NCBI GenBank assembly: GCA_003971905.1
Contig: RSEE01000113.1
Location: 124,001-188,000 of the forward strand
Source of the DNA: Moniliella sp. 'wahieum'
Lineage: Eukaryota > Basidiomycota > Moniliellomycetes > Moniliellales > Moniliellaceae
Direction: 5' to 3'
Length of the DNA: 64,000 bases
Of the stretch, positions 48,102 through 62,054 are shown one piece after another. Position 1 is the stretch's first letter; the number at the start of each line of letters is the position of its first letter. The position numbers were made by a program, and so were the translations under genes. The notes below the pieces were generated by a model that was not told the origin of the DNA, did no database searches, and saw nothing but the letters and a program-made list of their open reading frames with translations.

Positions 48102-48998
48102 TGCGGCTGTTTACATACAACTCCGATAGTCAGGCCATCCTTTGGTGGGTGGCCGGTGGCGGTGCGCGGCAGGCCGTCGGAGCGACTCGTTCGAGTTGTT
48201 TTCAAAACTTTTTTTTGCCTGAGTACTCGGTGGGTCAGCGCGTCAGCCATCGCCGACTGGATCGACATCATCGATCATCGAATCCCTTGCTGAGAGCCTG
48301 AGGCCTGACGGGTCTGACGGCCTGAGGGGTCAGCCTGACGGCTCAGCTGCTCAGCTTCCTCCTTCCCGCCTCAGCTGAGTGCCATCGCAGGCATCACCTT
48401 CCCCATCATGCATCTGTCATCATATGGCCATCCAACAGGCAATTCGCGCCCCACGTCGGCCCACCCGCCCACGGCCCACCCATCCAAGTGGTGGTGTCGG
48501 TCTTTGGTGGGTGGCCTAACGCCACTGGACATGGGAATCTCGACGGTGGACGCGGAACCGAGTACCTAGTACTGAACGTAGAACGTTGAACGTTTTGAAT
48601 GCTGCCCCTCTGCACCAGATCGCATGGGTGGATGGGCTCATTGAGCCATGCTGTAGCTCTGCGCTCTGCTGAGGCGCTGAGGCCCACTGCTCTCCGCGGC
48701 TCCTCGGCCAGGGGCCAGGCGACGCCCAGCGCCACGTCCGCGTCATTCACCCCACCGGCCCCGTCGTAGCTCACATGTATGTACAGGCTCAGGCCTGATC
48801 GGTCCTGATCGATTGATCTGTTAAACGTTAACACGTTAACAGGGCGTCAGGGGCCCGCGCACCCGCCCCCCCCCACCACCAACCATAGCAACTTGGCAAG
48901 TGTTCCTTCACCACCATCATCCACCTGCTCTGTCTCCCTCCTCCATACGCGAACCTTGGTCGCGCTCTCATTTCCAACCTCTATCGTTACACCCTGCC
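48102..48998. other. Spacer upstream of the GTPase gene
   Basis: Contains a dense palindromic CTGAGG/CAGCCTGACGGC block at 48293-48375 and a GAACGTAGAACGTTGAACGTT repeat near 48573. A CT-rich leader (48900-48998) precedes the GTPase ATG. Confidence 0.4.
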
Positions 48999-50059
48999 AT
49001 GTCACCCATGCTCCCTCGTGCTCCTGAAGGAACGCCGTTCCAGGACACGTTCAACCTCCTTGTGTTGGGCGAGTCGGGTACGTTGCTCTACCCTGTCCTG
49101 TCCAACTAACTATTTGGGGACTGACGTTGAGATGACTCGCAATCATGACCGTGCACGTTTCCCGGGGCAAAAAAAGGCGTGGGCAAGACGTGCCTCGTGA
49201 CGCAGTACATGACACCCGGTACGTTCACTCTCGAACGCCCGCTTTCCTTCTGCAAGGTGCCCGTCGACATCTCCTCCATGCTGCTCACGCCCAACGAGCG
49301 GACCTACCGAGTGAACATTGTAGGTCGGTGCTCCTGCTCTCCGTGCGGAACGTGCGACTGACCTATGGGTCCCTTCCATCTGCAGACGGCCACCGCAGGT
49401 GACGGATCGTTTGGCGGCATGACAGAAGTGTACTGCGTGGGGCGATGGGTGTGGTGGTAGTGTACGACGTATCGGACCGCAGCTCGTTCGATGGCGTGCA
49501 GCACTGGATCGAAGAAGTGGGGGAGTACGCAACACAAGGTGTACCGCTACTCCTGGTGGCCAACAAAGCGGACGATGCCACGCCGTTTCCTCGTGAGGTG
49601 AGCCGGGACGAAGGCGAAGCGTGTGCCCGCGCGATGGGCGCGCAGTATATGGAAACGTCCGCCATGACGGGACAAGGGGTGGTGGAAGCGCTGGACTGGC
49701 TGGTGCGCAGCATGCTCGACACGGTGGTGGATAACCCGGCGTTTGATGAGGCACGCAGGCATGCGGCTACCTTTCGTGCCTTGGGTCTGGCCGGGGATGA
49801 AGATGAGGACGAGGATGAGGAAAGCTCGTATGAGTCGGACCCAGATGAGGAGGAGGAAGCCAACTTGACCCCAGATGAGGGGAGCGGGAATCACCAAACC
49901 GCACCTCCGTCCGTCTTGGGCAGCGCGACCCCGCTTGCATCCGTCACCGTTTTGCCTGAAACGTCGCACCCCGCGACCAAAACGTTGTCTCGCCACCCTT
50001 CCGTGATGGGTCTGGATGTGCCTCAACCGGGCCAGGAGCAAACCGTGGCTCATGACTAG
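48999..50059 (+). CDS. Rab/Ras-like small GTPase with acidic tail
   Basis: Nucleotide-dependent switch protein. The P-loop GESGVGKT is split by an intron (exon 1 48999-49077, exon 2 from 49177). FTLERPLSFCKVPVDISSML precedes strand RVNIV. After a second intron comes the switch II region, reading TATAGDGSFGGM instead of the usual DTAGQE. The remainder shows GVVVVYDVSD, the guanine-specificity motif NKAD and the G5 motif TSAMT. One added G in the run at 49439-49442 is needed. After the fold come a strongly acidic stretch (DEDEDEDEESSYESD) and a Ser/Pro-rich tail ending VAHD, with no C-terminal cysteine for prenylation. The exact subfamily (Rab-like or Spg1/Tem1-like) is unclear. The first intron's acceptor (a run of A then AG) is unusual. 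Confidence 0.75.
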
Positions 50060-50323
50060 GACTAGCTAACAGCGGTTTTCCTTGCTGCCGTCGCATCTGT
50101 TGCTCCTGGTTTTCTTGTTGCCTACCTTCCGACCCGTCATTTTACACTCACGACCTATTAGTCCCCCCTCTCGGTGCGGGGACTGTTACGAACATTGTCT
50201 TCTACATTCCCATCGATTCCGTGGCATGGCTTTCTCGCTCCTCAGTTCCCAACCACTATAGTGTGCATGGCAAAACAGGGGATCTCAGGGAGTAGATGAG
50301 ATGTCTCGGGATCTGGGACCATC

Positions 50324-52833
<2,510 letters not shown>

Positions 52834-54449
52834 TTACTCGGACCATTGGATCGAGTCAAGATCAATGCCCTCCTGCACCATCTCCCACAGCGGGGACATG
52901 TCACGCAGCTTCTGCACTACGGCAATGATCTGGTCCGCGACATAGTCGACTTCCTCGGTGGTGGTAAAGCGGCCCATGCCAAACCGGAGGGAGGAGTGAG
53001 CATTCTCGTCGTTCAAGCCAAGCGCACGAAGGACGTAGGAAGGCTCGAGGGAAGCCGACGTGCACGCCGATCCCGACGACAGGCAGATCCGCTTGAGCGC
53101 CATAAGGAGCGACTCCCCCTCCACATACTGGAAAGTCAAGTTGACACAGCCGGGGTAGCCATGCTCGTCTCCGTTGAACAAGACGTGGGTCACCTTGCTC
53201 TCGATCCGCTCGCGCAGACGCTTGGACAGCGCCGTCACATGCGCATAATCGTATTCGCGTTCGGCTTTGGCCAGACGGGCGGCCTCGCCCATTCCGGCCA
53301 CCTGAGCCGGTGCCAGCGTGCCCGACCGCAGTCCGCGCTCTTGCCCGCCTCCCGAGATGATCGGAGTCAGACGCACCCTGGGTCGACGGCGAATGTAAAT
53401 GGCCCCAATGCCTTTGGGCCCATAAATCTTGTGCGACGACATGGACACCAAATCGGCCCCAATCTCATTGACGTCAAATGCAATCTTGCCCACTGCCTGG
53501 GCCGCGTCAGTGTGGAAAAGGGGTTTGCCACTCAGTCCCGCCTCCTTGGCCAGCTGGGCTCCCTTGGTCTTGAGCAGCTGCCCAATCTCCTTCAGAGGCT
53601 GGATCACACCAATCTCATTGTTGACCGACATGATCGACACCACTGCCGTGGTCGGACGGAGAGCGTGCTCAAGGTCCTGCAGACGGATCATCCCGTTGCT
53701 CTGGACGGGAAGGTAGGTGACCTCGTACCCTTCCTCCTGCAGCGTACGGCAAGAATCCAGCACACACTTATGCTCCGTCTGTACCGTGATGATGTGGTTC
53801 TTTTTCGCGCCATAAAAGTGAGCCGCGCCTTTGAGCGCCAAGTTGTTCGACTCGGTCGCTCCCGAGGTGAAAATAATTTCCTTGGCATCCGCGCCAATCA
53901 GAGCGCCCACGTGCTTGCGGGCGGTTTCGACGGCCTCCTCTGCTTCCCAGCCATAGGCATGCGTGCGGGAATGGGGGTTGCCGTACCGGTTGGTCAACAG
54001 AGGCAGCATGGTGTCCAGCACACGTGGGTCGAGCGCTGTGGTGGCCTGCGAGTCGAGGTAGATGGGGCGCAGAGCAGTCTGGTGGGTAGGCCGCGCCTCG
54101 AGGATTTCGGTCAAGAGATCTGAGATGGAACACAAGAGGTTAGGGCGCTGGGGGGGGGTGAGGGCAGGGCAGAGCAGAGCAGAGCAGAGCAGGAGAAAGA
54201 CGTACTGCGGCCGCTGCTCTGGCTTGTGCCGCGAGGGGCGCGGGCAGTGGACGTGGGGACATCGACGGGGACAGCTTGTGGGGCGTGGGCAGACGAGGTG
54301 AGGGAGCGAGAGGAAGAGGCGATGGCGCGGCGGTGGATGGGAGCCAGGGCGGCGGCGGCGGTGGGCAAGCTGCGGAGGCAGGCGGGTGCGCCGGACGAGC
54401 TGGCAGGGAGGGTGCTGAGGGCGGCGCGCAGGGGGGTGTACGCCGGCAT
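52834..54449 (-). CDS. NFS1: Cysteine desulfurase, mitochondrial
   Basis: PLP enzyme that takes sulfur from cysteine for Fe-S cluster assembly and tRNA thiolation, mainly in mitochondria. Exon 1 from 54449 ([15 protein letters not shown]) encodes an Ala/Ser/Arg-rich targeting peptide. An intron with donor GTACGT near 54214 and acceptor at about 54122 joins [12 protein letters not shown]. The remaining frame is open to the end: [65 protein letters not shown], the PLP lysine in [15 protein letters not shown] and [12 protein letters not shown]. The catalytic loop Cys is in [20 protein letters not shown]. The C-terminus ends SIQWSE, close to the usual family ending. Unlike many neighbours it has no frame break in the main exon. 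Confidence 0.97.
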
Positions 54450-55026
54450 GGCTGGGAGGGCGATGGGCAGAGCGGTGGGCGGGGTGCGATGGATGCCTCT
54501 GTGGCTGGGGGGCAACCAGAGGCCGATGTTCGTGCGAAATAAGATGCCCTCGTCACGTGTCGTCTGCGTCCCAGCTGCTGCTGTCACCCGCCGCACACTG
54601 GCGCTGCGCGGCCGCTGCGCGCTCTTCTGCGCCTGCCTGCTAGGGTTGCCGCCTTGTTACGTGACCGCCCGCCTGGTGCGTGCATTTCAGCGGCGCCAAT
54701 GGGAGCAACGCCACGTGACCTTCCGTCCCGCCGCCGCTCGCCTGCACGTGACTGCATGCCCCCAGAGAGCGCACACCATGGGTTCCGCCCCCGTGGCGGA
54801 ATGTGGCCAGGCGCGCCGGGCGAGTGTCGGGCAGTGTGGCAGTGGCGCCCAGGCGAGCGTGGCTGGCGGGGGGGGGTGCAAGCGCGTGGAACCAAAGGCA
54901 CCGCCCGCGGCCCTTGAAAACTCGCCTCGGGACAGCGAGCTGCTTGGTCCAACACCCTCCCTCGACTCCCTCGGCGTGCGCCACCCCCACCTCCCCTCGT
55001 CCCTCGTCCCCCTTCCTCTGAGTCCC
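54450..55026. promoter_or_regulatory. Divergent intergenic region of NFS1 and CKA1
   Basis: About 580 bases between head-to-head starts, very GC-rich, with several CACGTGAC-type motifs (about 54552, 54710, 54745) that resemble bHLH (E-box) sites. Long open frames across it are chance products of GC content. Confidence 0.4.
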
Positions 55027-56390
55027 ATGTCGGCTCCTCCCGGCACTGGCGGGCGCAGTGTGGCGCGCGTGTATGCCAACGCCAACCAGCGCTTTGGCCG
55101 CAACTGGTGGGACTACGACAACCTCAACGTCCAGTGGGGCACCCAGGACAACTACGAGATCCTCCGCAAGGTCGGACGGGGCAAGTACTCGGAGGTATTT
55201 GAGGGTGTCAATGTTGGAGGTGTCCTCCCGCCTCAGGCGCCCATCCCGGCCCCACCTCCCGACTCCACCTCTACCTCTACTTCGGCCTCGGACGCGCCCG
55301 CTCCGGCTCCCTCCGCATCCCCCGTTCTCCCGGCCCTGCCCAGCCCCAGTCCAAACCAGATGTACCGGACAAGTGCATTATCAAGGTCCTCAAGCCCGTC
55401 AAGAAAAAGAAGATCAAGCGTGAGATCAAGATTCTTCAAAACCTGGCAGGAGGACCCAATGTGGTTGGATTGCTGGACGTGGTACGCGACCCACAGGTAC
55501 GTTTACGCAGTAGGGGGCGGTGGTCCACCTTTCTATTTGATCCCCCTTTTTTTTCTTTTGGCTGACGCATACCTCCTGTTCCTGTCCCCTTTTGTCTGCA
55601 GTCCAAAACGCCCTCGATCATCACTGAGTATGTCAACAATACGGACTTTAAGGTGCTATATCCGCGCCTGACCGACTTTGACGTGCGGTACTACCTCTTT
55701 GAGCTGCTCAAGGTACGCATGGCGCGAATCCTTGCCCTTCTCATTTTCCAAGGACGGGTTGTCGTTTAGCTGACACTTTCTTTCTAGGCCCTGGACTTTT
55801 GCCATTCGCGCGGGATCATGCATCGAGACGTGAAGCCGCACAATGTCATGATTGACCACGAGAAGCGCAAACTGCGGCTGATTGACTGGGGGCTGGCTGA
55901 GTTTTACCATCCTTACACTGAGTACAATGTAAGGGTGGCGTCGCGCTATTTCAAGGGCCCTGAGCTCCTGGTGGATTTCCAAGAGTACGACTACAGTTTG
56001 GACATGTGGTCGTTGGGGTGCATGTTTGCCTCGATGATTTTCCGAAAAGAACCGTTTTTCCATGGGCACGACAACTACGACCAACTGGTCAAGATTTGCA
56101 AAGTGCTGGGGACGGACGAACTGTATGTGTACTTGGACAAGTACGAGATTGAGCTCGATACGCATTACGACGATATCTTGGGCCGATACCCGCGCAAACC
56201 GTGGGCTCGCTTTGTCACCCCGGACAACCAGCGTTACATTTCCCCCGAAGCGCTCGACTTTTTGGACAAGTTGCTACGATACGACCACCAAGAACGGCTT
56301 ACTGCCCAAGAAGCCCAAGCCCACCCGTACTTTGACCCGGTCCGGAAGGCCAAAGCAGAACCACAGCAACCCGACGCACCGAGTGCCTAA
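55027..56390 (+). CDS. CKA1: Casein kinase 2 catalytic subunit alpha
   Basis: Constitutive acidophilic Ser/Thr kinase, nuclear and cytosolic. Four exons inferred: 55027-55219, 55360-55496, 55602-55712 and 55788-56390. Motifs: [13 protein letters not shown], glycine loop [14 protein letters not shown], catalytic Lys in [20 protein letters not shown] (basic CK2 stretch), [15 protein letters not shown] and [12 protein letters not shown] (catalytic loop). Then the DWG variant of DFG ([13 protein letters not shown]), [18 protein letters not shown] and [12 protein letters not shown] follow. Length after splicing is about 347 residues, usual for the family. The first intron (140 bases, donor GTGTCC) has no in-frame stop, so an unspliced reading would look like a Pro/Ser-rich insertion in the N lobe. 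Splicing is preferred because it restores frame exactly. Confidence 0.96.
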
Positions 56391-58007
56391 TCAGGGTTGC
56401 CCTCCTCGCTCCCACCCTTCCCACTCCTTGTGTCTTGCTCCTTGTTCATCCGTTCTGCTAGGTACTCATTCCCAGTGCTCTTGGTCGCACACATTGGCTA
56501 CTTATCCTCTCTGGCCTTTCCCCACTCCTCTCCCCTCTCTCCTTATCCCCTCTCCAAGGTTAGGTCTCTCTCACTTTGTGTCTTTTCTTCCTTAGCCCTG
56601 TGGCTGTTGATGCATGCTCGATATTGTTGAGCACTTTCGCGGGAAATGTGTGAGCGAGACGAGAGAGGAAGCGAGTGTCGAAGCAGAGATGGACCAATGC
56701 GGGGGAGAGATCAATAGGGGGAGAAACACAATCCTTGGTCACAGCCAGGCAGGCTCAGCAGGGCTCAATTCGAGACCGCGGCTCTTGATCGTTGAGGGTG
56801 AGAGGCATGTGCGGAGGGTTATAATACTATGGTCGGCAACAAACGGGGGGTCATCTGGGATCACGCGCACGGCGGCACGCGCAGTCACGACGGACACGAC
56901 TCATGGATATCTCAGACGAGATTGATGAATGTAATGATGGACACAGGGCACGTGTCCATCCATAGTGTGTATCCCTGGGCTGTTACCGGTTACCTCCTTC
57001 CCGACCCATTACTGCCAAACTGAACGAGGCCAGTCTCTCGAGACGCGTTTGGTTTTTTCGAAGGAGCAGGGGCTGCTCAGTTGGCGAAGCTGCCGAGAAG
57101 CAGAGACACCGTGCTAACGGGGGCTCTGTTCGCCCGCCTGTGGCTCGGCATCGACTGTGGACCAAACAGCACCTGCACTCGTTGCATCCATCTCGATCGC
57201 TGCCGCCTTGGGTGGATGGGTTGTCCCCTGTTGTCCCAACACGACAATGCTAGTCTGCACGAACCCCGAGGCGAGCCAGGCGAGCACAGGCAACCGACTT
57301 GCGGGTGCGGGTTAATCGAGTCCATCATTTACCGATGGGTCACTACTTGATCGATCCGCGGGAGATTGATTGGGAAAGCACAATAGGTGTGGAATATGCG
57401 CACGTGCACACTGCCCAGGTGCTGGGCTGGGATGGCTTGAAGCTTGCTGACGCCATGCAGCGTAGCAAGCTGGCCCTCGGGCTTAGCGCTAAGCGCGGAA
57501 CGTCTGACGGCCTTTAGCTTGAACGCTGAACGTCTGAGCGCCTGAGCGCGTGTCGCGTGAAGAAGGCATGGACGTCTAACGGACGCAGTCACGCTGGCCA
57601 GCCGGCAGTGGTTCGCCGATCGTATATCACCCGCAGATGGTCGCCTCTGCATCCCAACCACGCCCGCGTCTACCGCGGCTGCCCCCGGGATGGGGTGGGG
57701 TGGGGACGAGACGGAGACCGGGGACCTGCGATGGGTACGCCGGTGGGTTGCTAATGCGTGAATACAGAGCGTGAGTACCGAGTGGGGATGCATGACGCGT
57801 GGTGCTGATGTGGGTTGGATGGCTCGTGCACCCTGGGTGCTCCCGCCAGCCCAGAGCCGTCAAGGATCATCGATCACCCCCAAGGAGACACCTCGATTCG
57901 GAATGTTTTGTATCTGGCCAACCCAACCCCTGCCGCGTTGTCCACCATCCACCACCCCGCCGGACTCCGTTTCCTCTGTTGTTCCCTACTTGTCTCCTGT
58001 GGCCACA
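56391..58007. other. Spacer between CKA1 and the MAPEG gene
   Basis: Starts with the pyrimidine-rich 3' flank of CKA1 (56391-56600). Later parts carry GAACGCTGAACGTCTGAGCGCCTGAG near 57520-57550 and a TTGAAGCTTG motif near 57437. No gene supported. Confidence 0.45.
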
Positions 58008-58584
58008 ATGCCCCTCTTTGTGCTGTCTCCTGCCTCGCTCGCCCACTCGGCCCTGTTCGCTGGGTACTACTCCTACCTCACCGTCAAGGTCATTGGCCAG
58101 CGCGTCAAGACCGGGTACTACATTGGTGAGGGCCAGGGCAACGAATCCGACTCGATCAAGCATGGTGGAAACGCCGTCAACACGACGGAGGACAAGCTTG
58201 CGCTGACCAAAGCTGTGCGTGCGCACGCCAACTTTGTAGAGAACACACCCGCTGGCGTTTGGGGTTTATTTCCTGGCGGAACTCAATGGGGCCCCGACGG
58301 CGTTGGTGCACGGCGCGTACGCTACCCTCTTTGTCCTTCGTGTCCTTCAGGCCAACTTTGGGATCTTGACCCCGGGCGCCGATGGGTTCGGGCGCCCGAT
58401 TGGTACTCTGGGTACGGTGGCTCTCGCGGCGCTTGCTGGCCTGTACAATGTACGTCCCCGTTCCCGTTGCTGTTCCGTTCCTGCTGTCGCCGGCCCGACA
58501 GTGAAGGGCTACGTACTGACAGTTACCTGCGACTGTCTAGTTCAACTTGGGCTTTGAGCCTCTCAAGTCCTTCTTGGGCTTCTG
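58008..58584 (+). CDS. MAPEG-family membrane protein
   Basis: Small four-helix membrane protein of the family of microsomal glutathione transferases and eicosanoid enzymes. Start at 58008 (MPLFVLSPASLAHSALFAGY). Further sequence: YLTVKVIGQRVKTGYYIG, RAHANFVENTPLAFGVYFL (family signature, the E-N-x-P region), HGAYATLFVLRVLQANFG, and GTLGTVALAALAGLYN at the end of exon 1. An intron (58450-58540, donor GTACGT) precedes FNLGFEPLKSFLGF and the stop. One added C in the run at 58248-58250 is needed. Length is about 160 residues, usual for the family. The substrate is unknown. Confidence 0.85.
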
Positions 58585-59503
58585 AGTCGGAACGAAGGAG
58601 ATCTGCGTAGTCATATGACTGAATCAATTGCCCTGGCTTATATGGCCTGTAACGTATGCCGGTTGAGTTGGTGTTGCGTTTATGCTCGGTAAGCGAAAGA
58701 GCAGTGGAAAAGCTAAGTGAAGTCGTAGTCAAATTGCTTCGGATCGCGTCGCCAAACGATGGTGGGAAACGTGCAGGAAGCATTTCACTCTCGTTTGTGC
58801 TATGGCGCAGCGCAGGACGCAAGACCGTGATGCTGCGTCTTGTTATACGGTGGCGTAACGCCTGGCCGGCCCACAGCGTATGAATCGGCCAACGGAAGTG
58901 GTTGCGCACACGGGGCCATGCCACTGGGGGGGGAACAATTTGCACGTTGCCACCGTTGCCACCGTTGCCACCGCCCCGATAACGGTTGGCCGCCATGGTC
59001 AGCCCATGCCACCAACGCTACGTGCCGCCGCACGATTAACATCGACATGCATTGTGGAGCTGGACAAAGGGCAGCGTGCGGTACGGAAGGGAAAAAGCTC
59101 GCTACCCAGTAAAGCTTCGGTACATGAACGAGCATGGAGTGTTGGCGCACCTCCATCCCCCCACCCATCGTCTCGCTTTAGGTTGCCTCTTCTCTCTGTC
59201 GTACCTGCTTGAATGTTCCACTGACAACGCAAGGACGTTGACCATTTTCCCTCTTCCATAGGCTCTCTAACTAATGAACAGTATCGTCTATAGCTTATCA
59301 AAGCTCTCCTTGGCTGGGCGGTCTATATGCGCACCGAAGAGAAAGTGGAGCAGCCTGAACGGATCCATACGCAAACGCAAACGTAGAGAAGTGGAGAGGG
59401 TGAATGGGAGGAAAGGGGGGGGGGATATGAACGAAATGGGGGAGAACCCTAGAGGGCCTAGCCGCCGCATTTTCTCGTAAAGGAGGCTGGGCAAACACCG
59501 CAA
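58585..59503. other. Convergent spacer
   Basis: 3' flanks of two convergent genes. A CCACCGTTG triplet repeat near 58950-58975 and a CGCAAACGCAAACG repeat near 59370 are the only structures seen. Confidence 0.4.
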
Positions 59504-60927
59504 TCAGACCCGAATCCGGTGCACGTCGCGGTCGTCCGTGACGCTGACGCCCGTGTCCGAGTGGAACGGCCGCTCGGCCGCCGGGGTGATGCGAGCACCA
59601 TGACGACGGTCTTGACCGCGCGTGTCAGCGACCGGGGTGTGGGTAGTGATCCGGTTGTCCCACGCCACGACTGCGCCCGGGCCCCAGCGCACCCGAACCT
59701 GTGCATCGACGGCATCCGCATTCAACTTGAACAGCGTGTTGAGCACCGAGTCGCTCTCTTCCCGTTTGAGAGACGGGATGCGCGTGGTAAACCCGTGGTT
59801 GACAAACAAGGCGCGTTCGCCCGTGACGGGGTGGGTGCGAACGACAGGATGAATGTGGGCGACGGGGGGGCGCTTGACCACGGCCTTACCGGCCGCCTCA
59901 GAGACTTGGCTCTGCTCAAAGCCCGAGTGCTCAGCATAGAGTGTCTCGATAAACGCACGGTAGGCCGGCGAGAGACGCCGGAGCGTTTCGCGCTGGTCGG
60001 AGAAGAGTGTGTCGCCGCCCGTTTGGGGTGTGTCAAAGAGGAAGAGGAACGTGGTGCCGGGCGGGTTGGCTTCAAACGATACATCCGAGTGCCACACGGT
60101 CGGCACAAAGTCTTGCGTGTGCTCATAATTGTTGACTTCAATCCCGGGACTCTTGTAGACCAGGTGAAATTCATTGTGCCCCTTGGGCTGGCCACTGACT
60201 TGGTGCGCATGCAGACGAGGGCTAAAGTGCCTGCCAAACCGCTTGAATTCCTCAGGCCCTTGGTCGATAAAGTCTTGGTTGCCATGGAAGACGACCACGC
60301 CCCGCTGCGCAACGTACAGTCCCACTGGTCCAGTTCGTCGGGAGTAAGCTTGGTCAAGTCGACGCCTTGCACACTCGACCCAAACCGGGGCGTCAGGTCG
60401 TCCACCTCAGCATTGTCGAGGAACGAGAGCGGGTTGGCATGCTGCAACGCACGGTGGCCTACGTCGACGCTAAAAAAGAAGGCGATAACAATTTAACTGT
60501 CAGAACCCACAGTGGAGCACACGAGAAAGGAAACCGGAGGATCAACATACTGCTCCAAAGGCTCCAGGTGGGGGTCCTTGAAAAGCTTGTGCTTGTACCG
60601 CTCGTCAAACCAAGGCAGTGCCCACTTGTACTTGTAGTCGTCTCCAACGGCATCCAGGTCCAGGGGGGGCTTCTCCTGCGCAATCTTGCTCAAGCGCTCA
60701 AGTTCGGCATGGTAGGCCGCACGCGACTCGGGCAACAACGAGTCCAGGTCAGGCAGGGGTGCCTTGGTGTCGGGGTACTTGGCGTGGGCCTCCTTGTCGG
60801 CCTGCGACGGACGGGGGGCGTTGGGCCCAGGCACGGGTGCAACGTAGTCAGGCAGAACAGCCTTCTTGACCGCAGCTACCGCGGGGGGCGCTGGAGTTGG
60901 TTGGGAAGCAACAGCGACGGGAGCCAT
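59504..60927 (-). CDS. TauD/TfdA-type 2-oxoglutarate-dependent dioxygenase
   Basis: Non-heme iron oxygenase; fungal relatives (Jlp1-like) release sulfite from sulfonates such as taurine. Start at 60927 (MAPVAVASQPTPAPP). An N-terminal Pro/Ala-rich stretch is followed by YKYKWALPWFDERYKH. An intron of about 70 bases (60460-60530) joins DVGHRALQHANPLSFLD and LTPRFGSSVQGVDLTKL. One added base near 60318 restores GLYVAQRGVVVFHGNQDF. The iron triad is visible as WHSDVSFE (His, Asp) and a distal His in WDNRITTHT, with the 2-oxoglutarate Arg in DRRHGARIT. GGDTLFSDQ is a further family block. Length is about 440 residues, somewhat longer than bacterial TauD, as common in fungi. The substrate is inferred. 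Confidence 0.92.
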
Positions 60928-62054
60928 GGTGAGGGTGCGGGACAGAAAGGGAGAAGTGCTGCTGGTGTGGGGACAGAAGAAAGAACAGACCGAACATGGC
61001 GAATGGGAGGGTATTTATAGAGAGGTACGGGATTGTCCGGGGAATGGAAAGCGCGAAGAGAGACACGGCGGATGAGTGCGGGGAGCGGCGGGGGGGCGCT
61101 GAGAGTGTCACGAGAGGGTTGTGGTGCCGCACGCACTGTACTTGGTACGGGCGCTGTGCGATGCAGCAGGCCGTTCCCAAGGCTCCCGCTATAGTAGCTA
61201 GTGAGTGCTCAGCCACGGCGTCAGCGCGGCTGGCCGCGACACAAGGCAGCAGCCCTGCCGCCTGCCACTCGGAGTGTACACGGCGAGAGGTGGAGAGGTC
61301 GCGTGCGTAGTCGAGGACCCAACGTACTCAACCGGCCTTGTGGCGACGTGCTGGGCTGGGTGGGCGCGATGGGCAAGCACGTCAGCCGCTGGATCTCTTC
61401 AGAGCCGGTCCTGTGTCCACTATTACTATTCGTACTAGGCGGGCGGCTCCAATATACCAGCACGGGAGGAAGGGTCTGCCAACGATATTATAAGCGTGCG
61501 ACCTGCGAGGCGATGGCGTAATCTTATCGATATCGTGTCGAGATTATCTCGCCCTCCCACTGGTCATCGGTGGGGAAGTCACCGGTCACTACACGACCAG
61601 ACCCGCCCTCTGTCGCCTATCTTTTTGGTACCAATCGATCATCATCCATCCATCACGCGCGTCGGGCAGCTGTCCCGTCCATCTCGTCCTGTCCCTCCCC
61701 CGCACGGACATAGTATACGCCCGACTGTCACGAAAGTACACCATCGACAACAGCCAGCCTTGCACACTTTTCTCCTTTCTGAGACGATGCTCCTCCTTTC
61801 CTGCCTATATGGAGAGCGTCTTCGACGTCATCAATACTGACTACCCTTCTTGCCCCATCACGACCAGGCCCATGATTATCGAAAGGAGGACATTTCAACG
61901 CGTTGCAGAGGGCGTTAACAGGGATCGGACTAAAGGAGAAGATGCGATTCATCAGGGTGGGCAGGAGCGAAAGGAGGACACAGCACCAATCATAACCCGT
62001 GGTGAGGGACTTTCGTTGGTGCGGAAAAGAACGCAGAGGACAGAGCCAAGCAGC
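60928..62054. other. Spacer between lipoyl synthase and the dioxygenase
   Basis: Promoter of the dioxygenase (60928-61200) and 3' flank of lipoyl synthase. No gene supported. Confidence 0.4.

Noticed and set aside
52846-54123. 425-codon plus-strand frame opposite NFS1
   Set aside because: Mirror of the NFS1 reading frame caused by third-position GC bias; no domain.
55220-55359. Pro/Ser-rich insertion in the CK2 alpha N lobe
   Set aside because: Better explained as an intron: removing it restores frame and gives the normal glycine-loop to lysine spacing.
54226-55671. 481-codon plus-strand frame that includes the CKA1 start
   Set aside because: The upstream half is GC-rich non-coding sequence opposite NFS1 exon 1; kinase homology starts only at the ATG at 55027.
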